DNA of 64,000 bases, taken from Flavobacterium agricola (GTDB lineage Bacteria > Bacteroidota > Bacteroidia > Flavobacteriales > Flavobacteriaceae). A program made the translations under genes and the position numbers. Below, one piece after another: positions 46,900-56,833 of this stretch (the first letter of the stretch is position 1; each line of letters begins with the position of its first letter). Below the pieces are notes generated by a model. That model did not search any database. It saw nothing but the letters and a program-made list of their open reading frames with translations, and was not told where the DNA came from. The stretch lies in assembly GCF_025919725.1 (NCBI RefSeq), contig NZ_CP081495.1, positions 2,170,001 through 2,234,000 on the forward strand, in the 5' to 3' direction.

Positions 46900-48123
46900 T
46901 TATTCTAAAAATTTCTTAACTATTAATGCCGAATTTGTACCTCCAAATCCAAAAGAATTCGACAAATATACTTCAAATTCTTTTTCTATAGTAGCAGAAA
47001 CTAAATTTAGCTTTTTAGAATCGGCATCTGGATTATCTAAATTAATGGTTGGTGCAATAAAATTATGTTGCATCATTAAAGTAGAATAAATAATTTCTGA
47101 TGCACCAGCCATCCAACATTCGTGCCCTGTCATAGATTTGGTAGAACTAACGTAAGGTTGGTTACCAAAAACTTCAAAAATAGCTTTTGCTTCGTTACAA
47201 TCGCCAATTGGGGTTGAGGTTGCGTGCGCATTAATATATTGCACCTCATTCGGGCTTAATTGCGCTTGGTTTAAGGCGCGCTGCATGGCAAGAGCAGGTC
47301 CATCTACATTTGGGGTAGAAATGTGACCTCCGTTAGATGAAAATCCGTAACCTAAAACCTCGGCAATAATTGGTGCACCGCGTTTTACTGCCGATTCATA
47401 ACTTTCTAAAATTAAAGTTGCACCACCGCCAGAAGGAACTAATCCTGTACGATTGGCATCAAAAGGGCGAGAAGCCTTTTCAGGATTTTCGGTTTCAGAT
47501 GCAAAAACACCTAAACCATCAAAACTTGCCATGGCGTATTTATTAATTTCTTGTGCACCACCACAAATAATCATGTCTTGTAAGCCTTGTTTTATGTACA
47601 TATAAGCCAAACCAATAGCATGCGAACCTGATGCACAAGCTGCCGAAATGGTCATGTTTATACCACGCAATTTAAATAAGGTTGCTAAATTCATGGTTAC
47701 GGTAGAATTCATAGATTTAAAAATTGCTCCCGAACCAATAAGTTGCGTATCGTGCTTTTCACGCACAATATCAATAGATTCTATTACCGCTTGAGAAACG
47801 CTATCATTACCGTATAAAATACCTACTTCGTTAGTTTCAAAATACGATTCGTCAATCTTTGCATTAGCCAAAGCCTCCAAAGTTGCAACATACGCATATT
47901 CAGATTCTTCGCCCATGCTAATGCGTTGGCGGCGGTTTAATTGTGCTTTTAAATCGGGTTTAGGTACGCGCCCAGTTAATGGCGATTTAAAACCAAAGTC
48001 GATGCGATCGGGATCTATTACAATACCCGATTTGCCCTCAAAAAGCGATTGCTTTACTTCGTTTAAATTTGTACCAATGCACGAATAAATGCCCATGCCG
48101 GTAATAACCACTCTGCGATCCAT
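46900..48123 (-). CDS. Beta-ketoacyl-ACP synthase (FabF-like) of the pigment cluster
   Basis: 407 residues, intact. VITGMGIYSCIGTNLNEV start, catalytic Cys in ISAACASGSHAIG, His in NAHATSTPIGD, His in MTGHECWMAGASE, ending SFGFGGTNSALIV. All active residues are present. It is the elongating condensing enzyme of the aryl polyene branch, working with the ACP, ketoreductase and dehydratases. Confidence 0.95.
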   Translation of the reverse strand: MDRRVVITGMGIYSCIGTNLNEVKQSLFEGKSGIVIDPDRIDFGFKSPLTGRVPKPDLKAQLNRRQRISMGEESEYAYVATLEALANAKIDESYFETNEVGILYGNDSVSQAVIESIDIVREKHDTQLIGSGAIFKSMNSTVTMNLATLFKLRGINMTISAACASGSHAIGLAYMYIKQGLQDMIICGGAQEINKYAMASFDGLGVFASETENPEKASRPFDANRTGLVPSGGGATLILESYESAVKRGAPIIAEVLGYGFSSNGGHISTPNVDGPALAMQRALNQAQLSPNEVQYINAHATSTPIGDCNEAKAIFEVFGNQPYVSSTKSMTGHECWMAGASEIIYSTLMMQHNFIAPTINLDNPDADSKKLNLVSATIEKEFEVYLSNSFGFGGTNSALIVKKFLE

Positions 48124-48136
48124 AGTAATGAATTGA

Positions 48137-48868
48137 TTACGAATAAATTCCGCCGTTAATGTTAATTACTTCGCCGGTAATATAACTTGCCTTTTTAGAA
48201 ACCAAAAAGCATACCAAATCTGCAACTTCTTGTGCTTCACCAAAACGATTGGCTGGAATGTTTTTAATTAATTCGGTTTCATCTAGTTCTGCCGTCATAT
48301 CGCTTTTAATAAAACCAGGAGCAACGGCATTAACGGTAATTTTACGTTTAGCAACTTCTTGCGCTAAAGCTTTGGTTGCTCCAATTATTGCAGCTTTTGC
48401 AGCGGAATAATTTACCTGACCAGGCGTTCCTTTAACACCAGAAACCGAAACCATATTAACAATTCGGCCAAAACGGTTGCGCAACATTTTTTGCATAAAA
48501 AATGAAGTTACGTTGTAAAAACCGTTTACCGACGTATCCATAACCTGATTCCAATCGTTAGGTTCCATCCACATAAATAATCCATCACGTGTAATACCAG
48601 CATTATTTACAAGCACTTCTACTACCGCATCAGGGTTTTCAGTTTGCCAAGCGCCTAAAACAGCATCAACAGCTACTTTATCAGCCACATTAAATTTTAA
48701 AATTTCGGCTGTTTTTCCTTGCGCCTTAACTAAAGCTAAAGTTTCTTCAGCAGCTTGTTGGTTGCCTTGGTAATTAATTAAAATATGATAATCTGTTTCT
48801 TGCGCCAATTGTACGCAAATGGCACGGCCAATACCGCGAGAACCACCAGTAACTAATGCACATTTCAT
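48137..48868 (-). CDS. 3-oxoacyl-ACP reductase (FabG-like SDR)
   Basis: 243 residues of the classical short-chain dehydrogenase type: NADPH loop TGGSRGIGRAI (about residues 7-17), NNAGITRDG, catalytic Ser in MVSVSGVKG and YSAAK. C-terminal VAPGFIKSDMT. It reduces 3-ketoacyl-ACP during polyene elongation. Lies between the ammonia-lyase (10-base gap) and ketosynthase genes. Confidence 0.95.
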   Translation of the reverse strand: MKCALVTGGSRGIGRAICVQLAQETDYHILINYQGNQQAAEETLALVKAQGKTAEILKFNVADKVAVDAVLGAWQTENPDAVVEVLVNNAGITRDGLFMWMEPNDWNQVMDTSVNGFYNVTSFFMQKMLRNRFGRIVNMVSVSGVKGTPGQVNYSAAKAAIIGATKALAQEVAKRKITVNAVAPGFIKSDMTAELDETELIKNIPANRFGEAQEVADLVCFLVSKKASYITGEVININGGIYS

Positions 48869-48878
48869 AAAGGCAGAA

Positions 48879-50396
48879 TTATTTCATTAAAAATTCTTTT
48901 ACTTTTTTAATTGATGGATACAAAATAGCATCATCACTAAAAGCAGGTAGAATTTGTCTAATTTGGTTATATATTTTACGCGTTTCCGAGCTAACCTGAT
49001 CTTTTTGCTCTAAAATATCAATAGCTTGCATAATGGTAATAGCCTGAATTGCTAAAACCTCGAAAGCATTAGTTATTACTTTATTTGTAATAACCGCTGC
49101 ATTGGTACCCATGCTCACAATATCTTGATTGTCATTATTATTCGGAATACTATGCACGTACATAGAAGTTGATAAGGTTTGATTTTCTGCCGTGGTAGAA
49201 GTTGCTGTAAATTGCGCACCTTGCATACCAAAGTTAAAACCAAGTTTACCCATGTTTACAAACGGAGGTAAAATTTCGTTTATCTTGCTGTTTAACAAGT
49301 AATTTAATTGACGTTCTGCCAACATAGTTAAGCGGGTAATAACCAGCTTTAATTTATCCATTTCTAACGAAATGTAATCGCCGTGAAAGTTTCCTCCATG
49401 AAATACGTTTTGCTCTTCTATAGAAACAATCGGATTATCATTAGCCGAGTTAATTTCACGTTCTAAAACATTACCAACATTGTTTAAAGTTTCTAAAACC
49501 GGACCTAAAATTTGAGGTACACAACGAATAGAATAATATTCTTGAACTTTATCTTTAAAAATTTCTTCTTGATTGTTGCCCGAGTAAAAATCGACATCGC
49601 GTTTTTTAATTAATTGGCTGTCTTGTAAATGCGTGCGCATCATTTCAGCAATTTTTTGTTGCCCTTCGTGCAATTTTGCATTATTTAAAGTTGCCGAAAA
49701 ATGGTCGTCGTGCGCCTTAACAATTTCGTTAATTGCAGACGAAAATGAAACCGACCAATGCAATAATTTACTTGCCATTTCGTGGTTTACAACCCCAACG
49801 CCGGTCATTACCGAAGTTCCGTTTAAAATAGAAAGCCCTTCTCGAATTTCAATCTTCATCGGTTCTAAACCTTCAATCTCAAAAACTTCTTTCGTGGGTT
49901 TAATTTCTCCTTTATAAATTACTTCACCTTCGCCAATTAAAGCCAAAGCAACGTGTGCTAACTGAACCAAATCACCACTTGCACCAACGCTTCCGTGCGC
50001 ATAAACAACTGGATAAATATCACGATTAATAAATTCTTGCATTAAATTTATAACCGTTGGATTAACCCCAGATTTACCTAATGACAAGGTATTTAATCGA
50101 GCTAAAACCGCCGATTTAATCATTTCTGGTTGTAAAACATCTCCAATTCCGGCACAATGGCTACGAATTAGGTTGTATTGCAACTGAATCTGATCTTCTT
50201 GTTTGATGCGGTATTGCGCCATTGGTCCAAAGCCCGTGTTTACGCCATAAATAATTTTATCGCTCGAGAATTGTTTTAGAAATTCATAACTTGCTGTAAT
50301 GCGCTGATAAACTTCAGAATCTAAGATTATTTGCTCTTTTCCAAAAACAATTGATTTAAAATCACTTAAAGATAAGTAGGCTTTTATGCTTTGCAT
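48879..50396 (-). CDS. Tyrosine ammonia-lyase (aromatic amino acid lyase)
   Basis: 505 residues of the MIO-containing lyase family. The Ala-Ser-Gly triad that makes the prosthetic group is at residues 139-141 (GSVGASGDLVQLA). The active-site loop is YGVNTGFGPMA (50-60), and Ser79-His80 (NLIRSH) sits at the substrate-selectivity position. From memory the sequence closely resembles the characterised Flavobacterium johnsoniae TAL, so tyrosine to p-coumarate plus ammonia is expected, not histidine utilisation. The pathway genes around it (KR, KS, ACP) support a pigment starter role. First gene of its operon, divergent from the halogenase-like gene. Confidence 0.93.
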   Translation of the reverse strand: MQSIKAYLSLSDFKSIVFGKEQIILDSEVYQRITASYEFLKQFSSDKIIYGVNTGFGPMAQYRIKQEDQIQLQYNLIRSHCAGIGDVLQPEMIKSAVLARLNTLSLGKSGVNPTVINLMQEFINRDIYPVVYAHGSVGASGDLVQLAHVALALIGEGEVIYKGEIKPTKEVFEIEGLEPMKIEIREGLSILNGTSVMTGVGVVNHEMASKLLHWSVSFSSAINEIVKAHDDHFSATLNNAKLHEGQQKIAEMMRTHLQDSQLIKKRDVDFYSGNNQEEIFKDKVQEYYSIRCVPQILGPVLETLNNVGNVLEREINSANDNPIVSIEEQNVFHGGNFHGDYISLEMDKLKLVITRLTMLAERQLNYLLNSKINEILPPFVNMGKLGFNFGMQGAQFTATSTTAENQTLSTSMYVHSIPNNNDNQDIVSMGTNAAVITNKVITNAFEVLAIQAITIMQAIDILEQKDQVSSETRKIYNQIRQILPAFSDDAILYPSIKKVKEFLMK

Positions 50397-50474
50397 TTTA
50401 TACTGGTTTTAGTATCTATAATTTTTTTGTGGTTCTCTTAAAAATCGATTAATTTTATCAGATAAAATTTCGAG

Positions 50475-50482
50475 CAAATTTA
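50475..50482 (-). promoter_or_regulatory. Candidate -7 promoter element for the ammonia-lyase operon
   Basis: TAAATTTG on the minus strand matches TANNTTTG, 78 bases upstream of the ATG, within the 110-base divergent intergenic region. Confidence 0.4.
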
Positions 50483-50506
50483 ATCTTTTTTTAATAATAA
50501 TCCGGT

Positions 50507-51748
50507 ATGAAAATAGTTGAAAATACTGATATCCTTATTATTGGCGCAGGACCTTCTGGTAGCGTTGCAGCAGCGTATTTACAAAAGATGGGAAGTACTG
50601 CAATTGTGGTAGAAAAAACCAAGTTTCCGAGAATTGTAGTAGGCGAAAGTTTATTACCCCGATCTATGGATCATTTTGAAGAAGCCGGTTTGTTAGATAA
50701 TTTGATGCAAAAAGGATTTGAAAAAAAACTAGGTGCTCGGTTTATTAGAGGTAATGAAATTTGCATTTTTGACTTTAGTAAAAAATTTGGTAAAGGTTGG
50801 GATTGGACGTGGCAAGTGCCAAGAGCCGATTTTGATTTGGCTTTAACCGAAGATTTACAGGCTAAAGGCGTGGATTTACGTTTTGAAACAGAAGTAATTG
50901 ATGTGGTTTTTACCAACGGAAAATCTGTAACTACGATTCAGGATAAAAACGGAAATCAATCACAAATACAAGCCAAATTTATTATAGATTGTAGCGGTTA
51001 TGGTCGTGTTTTACCGCGCTTATTAGCGCTGGATACGCCATCACAATTAAGCCCACATTCGGCAATTTTTACGCACATTCACGATGTAAATCGTCCGGCA
51101 GGGCAAGAAGGAATTCAGATTTCGTTTGATATTATTGAGCGTGAAGTTTGGTTGTGGGTTATTCCTTTTTCTAACGGAAATACCAGCGTGGGCATTGTTG
51201 CACCAACAACTTATATTGAGCAATTATCAACAAACGATTCATTACAAGAAAAATTAACCAATGCTATAAATGCATCTGATTTTTATAAAAAACGTTTTGG
51301 TGGTTTACCGTTTATTTTTGAACCTAAACATTTAAAAAACTATTCTAAAGCCGTACATAAAATGTACGGTGATGGGTTTGTTTTAACCGGAAATAGTGCC
51401 GAATTTTTAGATCCGGTTTTTTCGTCTGGCGTTTGTTTTGCCACCGAATCGGGCTTATTAGCTGCTAAATTAGCGTACAAACAATTGCAAGGTGAAAATG
51501 TAAATTGGGAGCAAGATTATGCCGCGCATATGGAAAAAGGAATAAAAGTTTTTACCACGTACGTTAAAGAATGGTACACAGGTAATTTGCAAACTTTATT
51601 TTTTCATCAACCCGAAGATCCTGATGTAAAAGCTAAAATTTGTGCTGTTTTGGCCGGATATGTTTGGAATGACGACAATCCGTTTGTTAAAAAACACGAT
51701 AATTTAATTAAAAATATGGCTCATTTTATAAACATGAGCAAAGAATAA
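50507..51748 (+). CDS. Flavin-dependent halogenase/oxygenase-like enzyme
   Basis: 413 residues. FAD-binding GAGPSGSVAAAYL (about residues 13-25), then GESLLPRSMDHF, and WLWVIP at residues 215-220, which is the WxWxIP motif that typifies tryptophan-type flavin-dependent halogenases. The C-terminal FAD segment is GNSAEFLDPVFSSGV. It could hydroxylate or chlorinate the aryl ring of the pigment; chlorinated flexirubins are known. Geranylgeranyl-reductase-like relatives make the exact reaction uncertain. Single plus-strand gene with its own terminator, divergent from the ammonia-lyase. Confidence 0.85.
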   Translation: MKIVENTDILIIGAGPSGSVAAAYLQKMGSTAIVVEKTKFPRIVVGESLLPRSMDHFEEAGLLDNLMQKGFEKKLGARFIRGNEICIFDFSKKFGKGWDWTWQVPRADFDLALTEDLQAKGVDLRFETEVIDVVFTNGKSVTTIQDKNGNQSQIQAKFIIDCSGYGRVLPRLLALDTPSQLSPHSAIFTHIHDVNRPAGQEGIQISFDIIEREVWLWVIPFSNGNTSVGIVAPTTYIEQLSTNDSLQEKLTNAINASDFYKKRFGGLPFIFEPKHLKNYSKAVHKMYGDGFVLTGNSAEFLDPVFSSGVCFATESGLLAAKLAYKQLQGENVNWEQDYAAHMEKGIKVFTTYVKEWYTGNLQTLFFHQPEDPDVKAKICAVLAGYVWNDDNPFVKKHDNLIKNMAHFINMSKE

Positions 51749-51752
51749 AAGC

Positions 51753-51787
51753 AAAAACGCCAAGCTTAAGGTTGGCGTTTTTTTTTA
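51753..51787 (+). terminator. Terminator of the halogenase-like gene
   Basis: AAAACGCCAA/TTGGCGTTTT stem followed by T9, 5 bases beyond the stop codon. Confidence 0.85.
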
Positions 51788-51968
51788 TTTATGTTACTCG
51801 TTTATCTTAAAAATAAAACGAGCGAAATCTTATTTTAATCTTCTAGTAAAATTATTTTTTAAATCTAAACAGCTATTAAAAAAATGCAGGAAGCTCAAAC
51901 TTCATTTTTAAAATAAACTTCAATCCAAGGCAAATTTATTTTCAGTTTTTAAAAAATAGTAAGCAACG

Positions 51969-51977
51969 TTATCAACA
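51969..51977 (+). promoter_or_regulatory. DnaA-box-like site 1
   Basis: TTATCAACA, one mismatch from the TTATCCACA consensus. Confidence 0.5.
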
Positions 51978-52035
51978 AAAATAAAAAATAGATAAGTACT
52001 TATAAATGAAACAATCAAGTACATTGATAACATGC

Positions 52036-52044
52036 TTATGCACA
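52036..52044 (+). promoter_or_regulatory. DnaA-box-like site 2
   Basis: TTATGCACA, which fits the relaxed consensus TTWTNCACA exactly. Confidence 0.55.
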
Positions 52045-52280
52045 AAAAATGTTTACAACTAACAACGAATAAGGAGTGAAAAATGGAGTTGTTAATAATG
52101 CTTTAACATTCCTTTGATAATCAATAGCTTACAATATCAACAATTTTGTTGAAAAGAAAACGAAGGAAAATGAAACATAAATTTGCTTTGCAACAAATAA
52201 ATTACAAGCAGAATGAAATATTGAATTTGAACAATAGTTATAAAAATGTATTTGAAAGTAATTCACGACAAATTGATGCT

Positions 52281-52289
52281 TTATGCACA
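52281..52289 (+). promoter_or_regulatory. DnaA-box-like site 3
   Basis: TTATGCACA, identical to site 2 and on the same strand. Confidence 0.55.
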
Positions 52290-52344
52290 GCTTTATGAAC
52301 GTTAAAATGTAAACATTTTCTGATTCATTAGAATTATTAACAAC

Positions 52345-52353
52345 TGTTGATAA
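52345..52353 (-). promoter_or_regulatory. DnaA-box-like site 4
   Basis: TTATCAACA on the minus strand, identical to site 1 in inverted orientation. Confidence 0.5.
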
Positions 52354-52538
52354 ATATAATCTATTATTTGATTATCAAGTATTTATTATGTTTATTATCT
52401 GTTCATAACTCGTTAAAATCATAAATTTACTTAATAAAAAAATATAATAATTAAAAGTTATACAAGCTATTAACAGGCATTAGTATTGTTATAATGTTTT
52501 TTTAAAATTTTTAATTTCTAAATAATAAATAAATACAA

Positions 52539-52547
52539 TGTTGATAA
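52539..52547 (-). promoter_or_regulatory. DnaA-box-like site 5
   Basis: TTATCAACA on the minus strand, identical to site 4. Confidence 0.5.
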
Positions 52548-52814
52548 GAAGTTTGTAAAAAAAATAAAACGCATACGTTTCGTATTTGTAACTTTGATTG
52601 TATTACTTTTAAATACGCAAGCTACAAGCAAGTAAATTACCTGCTCCAGATTTTAATATTTGAAAAATATTTTAGTGAGCTGCTGAATATGAAAAAATAA
52701 ACAAGTGCTTTTTATTTTAAAGTTCATAAATAGTATTTGCTCTTAATTTTAATCGATTTAAAAGCCTTTTAAATCATTTTTTAAGTTGTGCTCGTTTGTG
52801 TTTTTTTAAAGCTT

Positions 52815-52859
52815 AAAAACGCAATATTTGACTTTATAAAATTTAAAACTTGCGTTTTT
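52815..52859. repeat. Inverted repeat in the gene-free stretch
   Basis: Perfect 10-base arms AAAAACGCAA (52815-52824) and TTGCGTTTTT (52850-52859) with a 25-base AT-rich loop. It could be a weak terminator or a structural element of the origin region. Confidence 0.5.
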
Positions 52860-53086
52860 TCATTGTTACGACTCGGATATTCGATAATGTATTTGCTTTT
52901 TAAAAAAATATGCGATTCTCAGCGATTCTGTTTTTTGTTTTTTTACACATTTTTATATAAAAAATTAACTTTATATGTTTTTTATTCTGATTTTTAAGTA
53001 AAAATTAGATTGATGAAGCTTTATTTTGATTTTTATGTAGTTTTATTTTTTAATAAATTTTTAGCTAATTTTTAAAATTTTTCGAG

Positions 53087-56000
53087 TTGGATGCCATTCA
53101 AATCATTTACTTAAAACTAAATGCTTTTTATAAAAAATTCTATATCAATAAGTTACTAAAAGGTTGTATGCTTTTTGTGGCTATAGGTTTGTTGTATTTT
53201 ATTTTTACCTCGTTGTTAGAAAATTTTTTATGGTTACATACTACAACACGCGCTATTTTATTTTTTGTTTTTTTAGGAATTGAAATTTTGCTGTTCGTAA
53301 ATTTTATTGGAATTCCACTTTTTCAATTAAATAAAATAGCAAAAGGTATTTCGTATCAAGAAGCTGCAGAAATGCTTCAGAAACATTTTCCGGATGAAGT
53401 AGGAGATAAGCTTAAAAATGTTTTACAATTAAATGCATTGCAAGCAAACAACAATTCAGATTTGTTGGCAGCATCCATTCAGCAAAAAACCGACGATTTA
53501 AAATCAGTACCTTTTACGCAAGCTATAAATTTTAAAAGCAATTTAAAGTTTGTTCCGTTTTTAGCTCTTCCTTTTTTGGTGTTGTTTTTATTTTTTATTG
53601 GCGGAAAAATTGATGGATTATTTTCAGGTTTTCATCGCGTAGCACAATACGATCAAGTTTTTGAAAAACCTGCGCCATTTGTTTTTGTAATTGAAAATGC
53701 AAATCTGGCTGTTAAAGAGAATGAAGATTTTACTTTAAATTTTAAAACCACTGGCAATATAATTCCTGATGCAGTTACGGTAAATTTTAACAATCAATCG
53801 TATTATGCAGAAAAAATAAAACCGGGTTATTTTAAATTTACTTTTAATAGGGTGGGGCAAAACTTGCCTTTTTATTTAGAAGCAAATTCGTTTACAAGTA
53901 AAAGTTTTACTTTACAAATTCTACCTGTTCCTGCAATTTTAGATTTGCAATTGCAAATTACTACGCCTAAGCATGTGGGGCAAAATTTTGTAAAAACAAG
54001 TAATTCTGGCAATGTTTTGGTTCCCGAAGGTTCCGTTATTTCGTGGGAAATTTCTGCTAATCATACCGATCAACTTGTATTTATTTCTGATTCGGTTTCA
54101 CAAAACTTCAACAAAAAACAAAATCAATTTACATTCAGTAAAAAAGTTTTACAAGCTTTACCTTACCAATTGGTAGCAAAAAACAATGCGTTTCATTACG
54201 ATCAGCAAGTTTCGTATCAAATAGAAGTAATTAAAGATCAATTTCCGCAGCTTTCCGTGCAACAAATTCCAGATTCAATTGCTGGAGATAAAATTATTTT
54301 TCATGGTAAAGCAAGCGATGATTACGGAATTTCTGCTTTACGCGTGGTTTATTACGATGTTAATCATCCACAAAAAATAAAATTACACAACTTACCGGTT
54401 TCAAATAAAACGGCAACTTCGTTTGTTTATGCCTTTCCTGATGGCTTGCAATTGCAACCAGAAATTAGTTATTCGTATTATTTTGAGGTACTTGATAACG
54501 ATGCTGTAAATCATTTTAAAGCTACGCAATCCAATCGATTTGTACATAACGAGCTTAATGCAATTCAGAAACTAGATCATAATTTAACCCAACAAATGGA
54601 TAATATTAATGCTTTGCAAAAATCTTTATCCGATTCTAAAAATGCTGATAAAAAAGCTACCGAGGTAAATCAGCTTTTAAAGCAAACTACCGATTTAGAT
54701 TATAAAGGAATTAAAAAATTACAAGATTTTTTTGATACTGAACTTCAGAATCAAAAAGCAATTGATGCGGCCGCACAAAAATTTGCCGAAAAATTGGCCG
54801 AAAAAAATGATGAAACCGATAACGAAAAGGCTAAAGAATTAGAAAAACGTTTAGAAAATTTACGTAAAGAACAAGAACTAAATAAAAAGCTTTACGAACA
54901 ATTACAGAAATATACCGATAAGCTTACTAACGAAGATTTGTTGCAACTTATGGAACAAGCCAAACAAAATAGCAAGCAACAAAAACGCAGTTTAGAACAA
55001 TTAGTAGAACAAACCAAACGTTTTTATGTTGAACAAAAAGCGGAGCAATTGGGTAAAAAAATTGCCGATTTAGCTTCTCGTCAAGAAAAACTACAAACCG
55101 AAAAGCAAACCGATACTGATAAACAAGAACAATTAAACAAAGCTTTTGATGCTGTAAAAAAGGAATTGCAAGATTTAGATACCGAGAATAAGGCGCTTAA
55201 AAAACCGATGGATGTACCTAATTTAAATTCGGATGCCGAAGATACAGCGCAACAAATGGATAGAGCTTTAGAAAAATTACAAAAACAACAAGATAAAGAA
55301 GCTAAAGAAAACCAACAAAAGGCAGCCGAAAAAATGAAAGAAATGGCTAAAAAGTTAGAAGATGCCATGCAACAATCTGAAATGGATCAGCTGCAAGAAG
55401 AGATGCTAAAATGTTGCGCCAGATTTTAAAAAACTTGCTTACTTTTTCTTTTTCTCAAGAAAATACCATGAAAGCGTTTAAGGCAAATGGCACGCAATCT
55501 TTTCATTTTAATCGCTTGTTGAAAGAAGAGCAAAAGCTTAAAAATCAATTTCAGTTTATAGACGATTCGCTTTATACTTTAGCCAGCCGTCAAATTCGTA
55601 TTCAAGATGTGGTGAATAAAAACGTGGGCGAAGTGCATTATAACATAGAACAAGCGTTGCATCATTTGGTAGAAAATAATTTAGGCAAAGGTATTTCACA
55701 TCAACAATACGTAATGAATCACGCTAATGTTTTAGCCGATTTATTATCGGATGCCTTATCTAACATGCAAAATCAATTGCAAATGCAAAGCTCGGGCAAA
55801 GGTAAACCTAGCCCAGGGCAAGGCGATCCGCAGTTGTCAGATATTATTCAAAAACAAAAAGGTTTAGAAAAACAGTTTCAAGACGGATTAGATAATAAAG
55901 AAAAAAACGGCGATAAACCCGGTGATGAAAAAGGGAATAAACCTGAAAATGGGGCAGAAGGCGAACAAGCCGGAAAATCTTGTAAAAACGGATTAGATGG

Positions 56001-56409
56001 TGATGAAGCAGAATCTGAAGCTTTACTCGAAATTTATAAAGAACAACAACGTTTGCGAGAAGCTGTGCAAAAAGCTTTGCAAAAACAACCGGGTAATGCT
56101 GGCTCCGATAAAGTTTTAGACGAGATGAAAAAGTTAGAACAAAATTTACTGAATCAAGGTTTTTCTAAGCAATTGGTTAATCAATTTAAAAACTTAAATC
56201 ACGAATTATTGAAGCTAGAAACAGCGTTTAAACAACAAGGCGATGATGATAAAAGGCAAAGTTCAACCAATACAAAAGCTTCGCAGGGCGAGCAAAAAAA
56301 CATTCCACAATCGGTTTTAGATTATATTAATACAACCGAAATGCTACAAAAAAATAGTTTACCTTTGCTACCCAAATACGACAATTTAGTTAAAGAATAT
56401 TTTAAATAG
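53087..56409 (+). pseudogene. DUF4175-family membrane protein, frameshifted
   Basis: One about 1,107-residue gene in two frames. The N-terminus has three membrane segments (about residues 20-42, 52-75 and 160-185). A periplasmic Ig-like region (about 200-490) and a long Lys/Gln/Glu-rich coiled coil follow. The frame breaks at about 55405-55412. One missing base there turns EEDAKMLRQILKNLLTF into a premature end, and the second frame continues with FSQENTMKAFKANG. DUF4175 proteins are conserved in Bacteroidota, with no settled function. The reading frame opens at a TTG (53087), since the nearby ATG at 53091 is out of frame. A second lost base after that ATG is possible. Confidence 0.8.
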
Positions 56410-56410
56410 T

Positions 56411-56830
56411 ATGATATATTTTAATTACGAAACCGATTTTACGTTACAAAATGAAGATCTTTTTACCGATTGGATTGAGCGTATTATTGAATCTGAAAAC
56501 AAAGAATTAGGCGAAATTTCATATATTTTTTGTGATGATGCGTACCTACATCAAATAAATGTAGAATATTTAGATCACGATACGTTAACCGATATTATTA
56601 GTTTTGATTATACCGAAGGCGATGTAATTAGTGGAGATATTTTTATTTCTCTTGAACGTGTTGCTGATAATGCTACTGATTTTGATGTTCCTTTTGAAAC
56701 AGAATTAAAACGCGTTTTAGCTCACGGCGTTCTGCATTATTGCGGTTATAAAGATAAAACCGAAAAAGAAGAAGCTTTAATGCGAAGCAAAGAAGATGAA
56801 AAAATGGCAATGTTTCACGTGGAACAATAA
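56411..56830 (+). CDS. ybeY: Endoribonuclease YbeY (rRNA maturation factor)
   Basis: 139-residue metallo-endoribonuclease for 16S rRNA 3'-end maturation and ribosome quality control. Motif AHGVLHYCGYKDK carries the first two His of the HxxxHxxxxxH zinc site; the third is replaced by Lys, as I recall from other flavobacteria. The TDIISFDY segment is typical. It starts 1 base after the DUF4175 stop codon, so it is in the same operon. Its last five sense codons (Phe-His-Val-Glu-Gln, 56814-56828) fall largely within a parS site. Confidence 0.92.
   Translation: MIYFNYETDFTLQNEDLFTDWIERIIESENKELGEISYIFCDDAYLHQINVEYLDHDTLTDIISFDYTEGDVISGDIFISLERVADNATDFDVPFETELKRVLAHGVLHYCGYKDKTEKEEALMRSKEDEKMAMFHVEQ
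56811..56826 (-). promoter_or_regulatory. parS: parS site 1 (ParB-binding centromere)
   Basis: Read on the minus strand: TGTTCCACGTGAAACA, a perfect match to the 16-bp consensus (TGTTNCACGTGAAACA). It lies within the end of the ybeY coding region. Confidence 0.9.
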
Positions 56831-56833
56831 CTT

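Larger units (their letters stand above)
51788..53086. other. AT-rich gene-free stretch, candidate replication origin (oriC)
   Basis: About 1.3 kb without a credible gene, very AT-rich, framed by a terminator on the left and DUF4175 on the right. It contains five DnaA-box-like 9-mers (listed separately) between 51969 and 52547, several of them close to direct or inverted copies of each other, and a long run of A/T-only patches (for example 52430-52535) suited to unwinding. Genes to its left run mostly leftward and those to the right rightward. Three parS sites lie 4.3-6.9 kb to the right. A GC-skew switch here would confirm it. Confidence 0.6.

Noticed and set aside
52589..52596. TAACTTTG, a possible promoter for a small RNA
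   Set aside because: TANNTTTG is frequent in AT-rich DNA. No matching -33 element or terminator at a sensible distance was seen.
52788..52997. 69-residue open frame in the gene-free stretch
   Set aside because: Composition is Phe/Leu/Lys-rich and follows the base bias of AT-rich DNA. No promoter, no family resemblance, and it overlaps the inverted repeat at 52815-52859.
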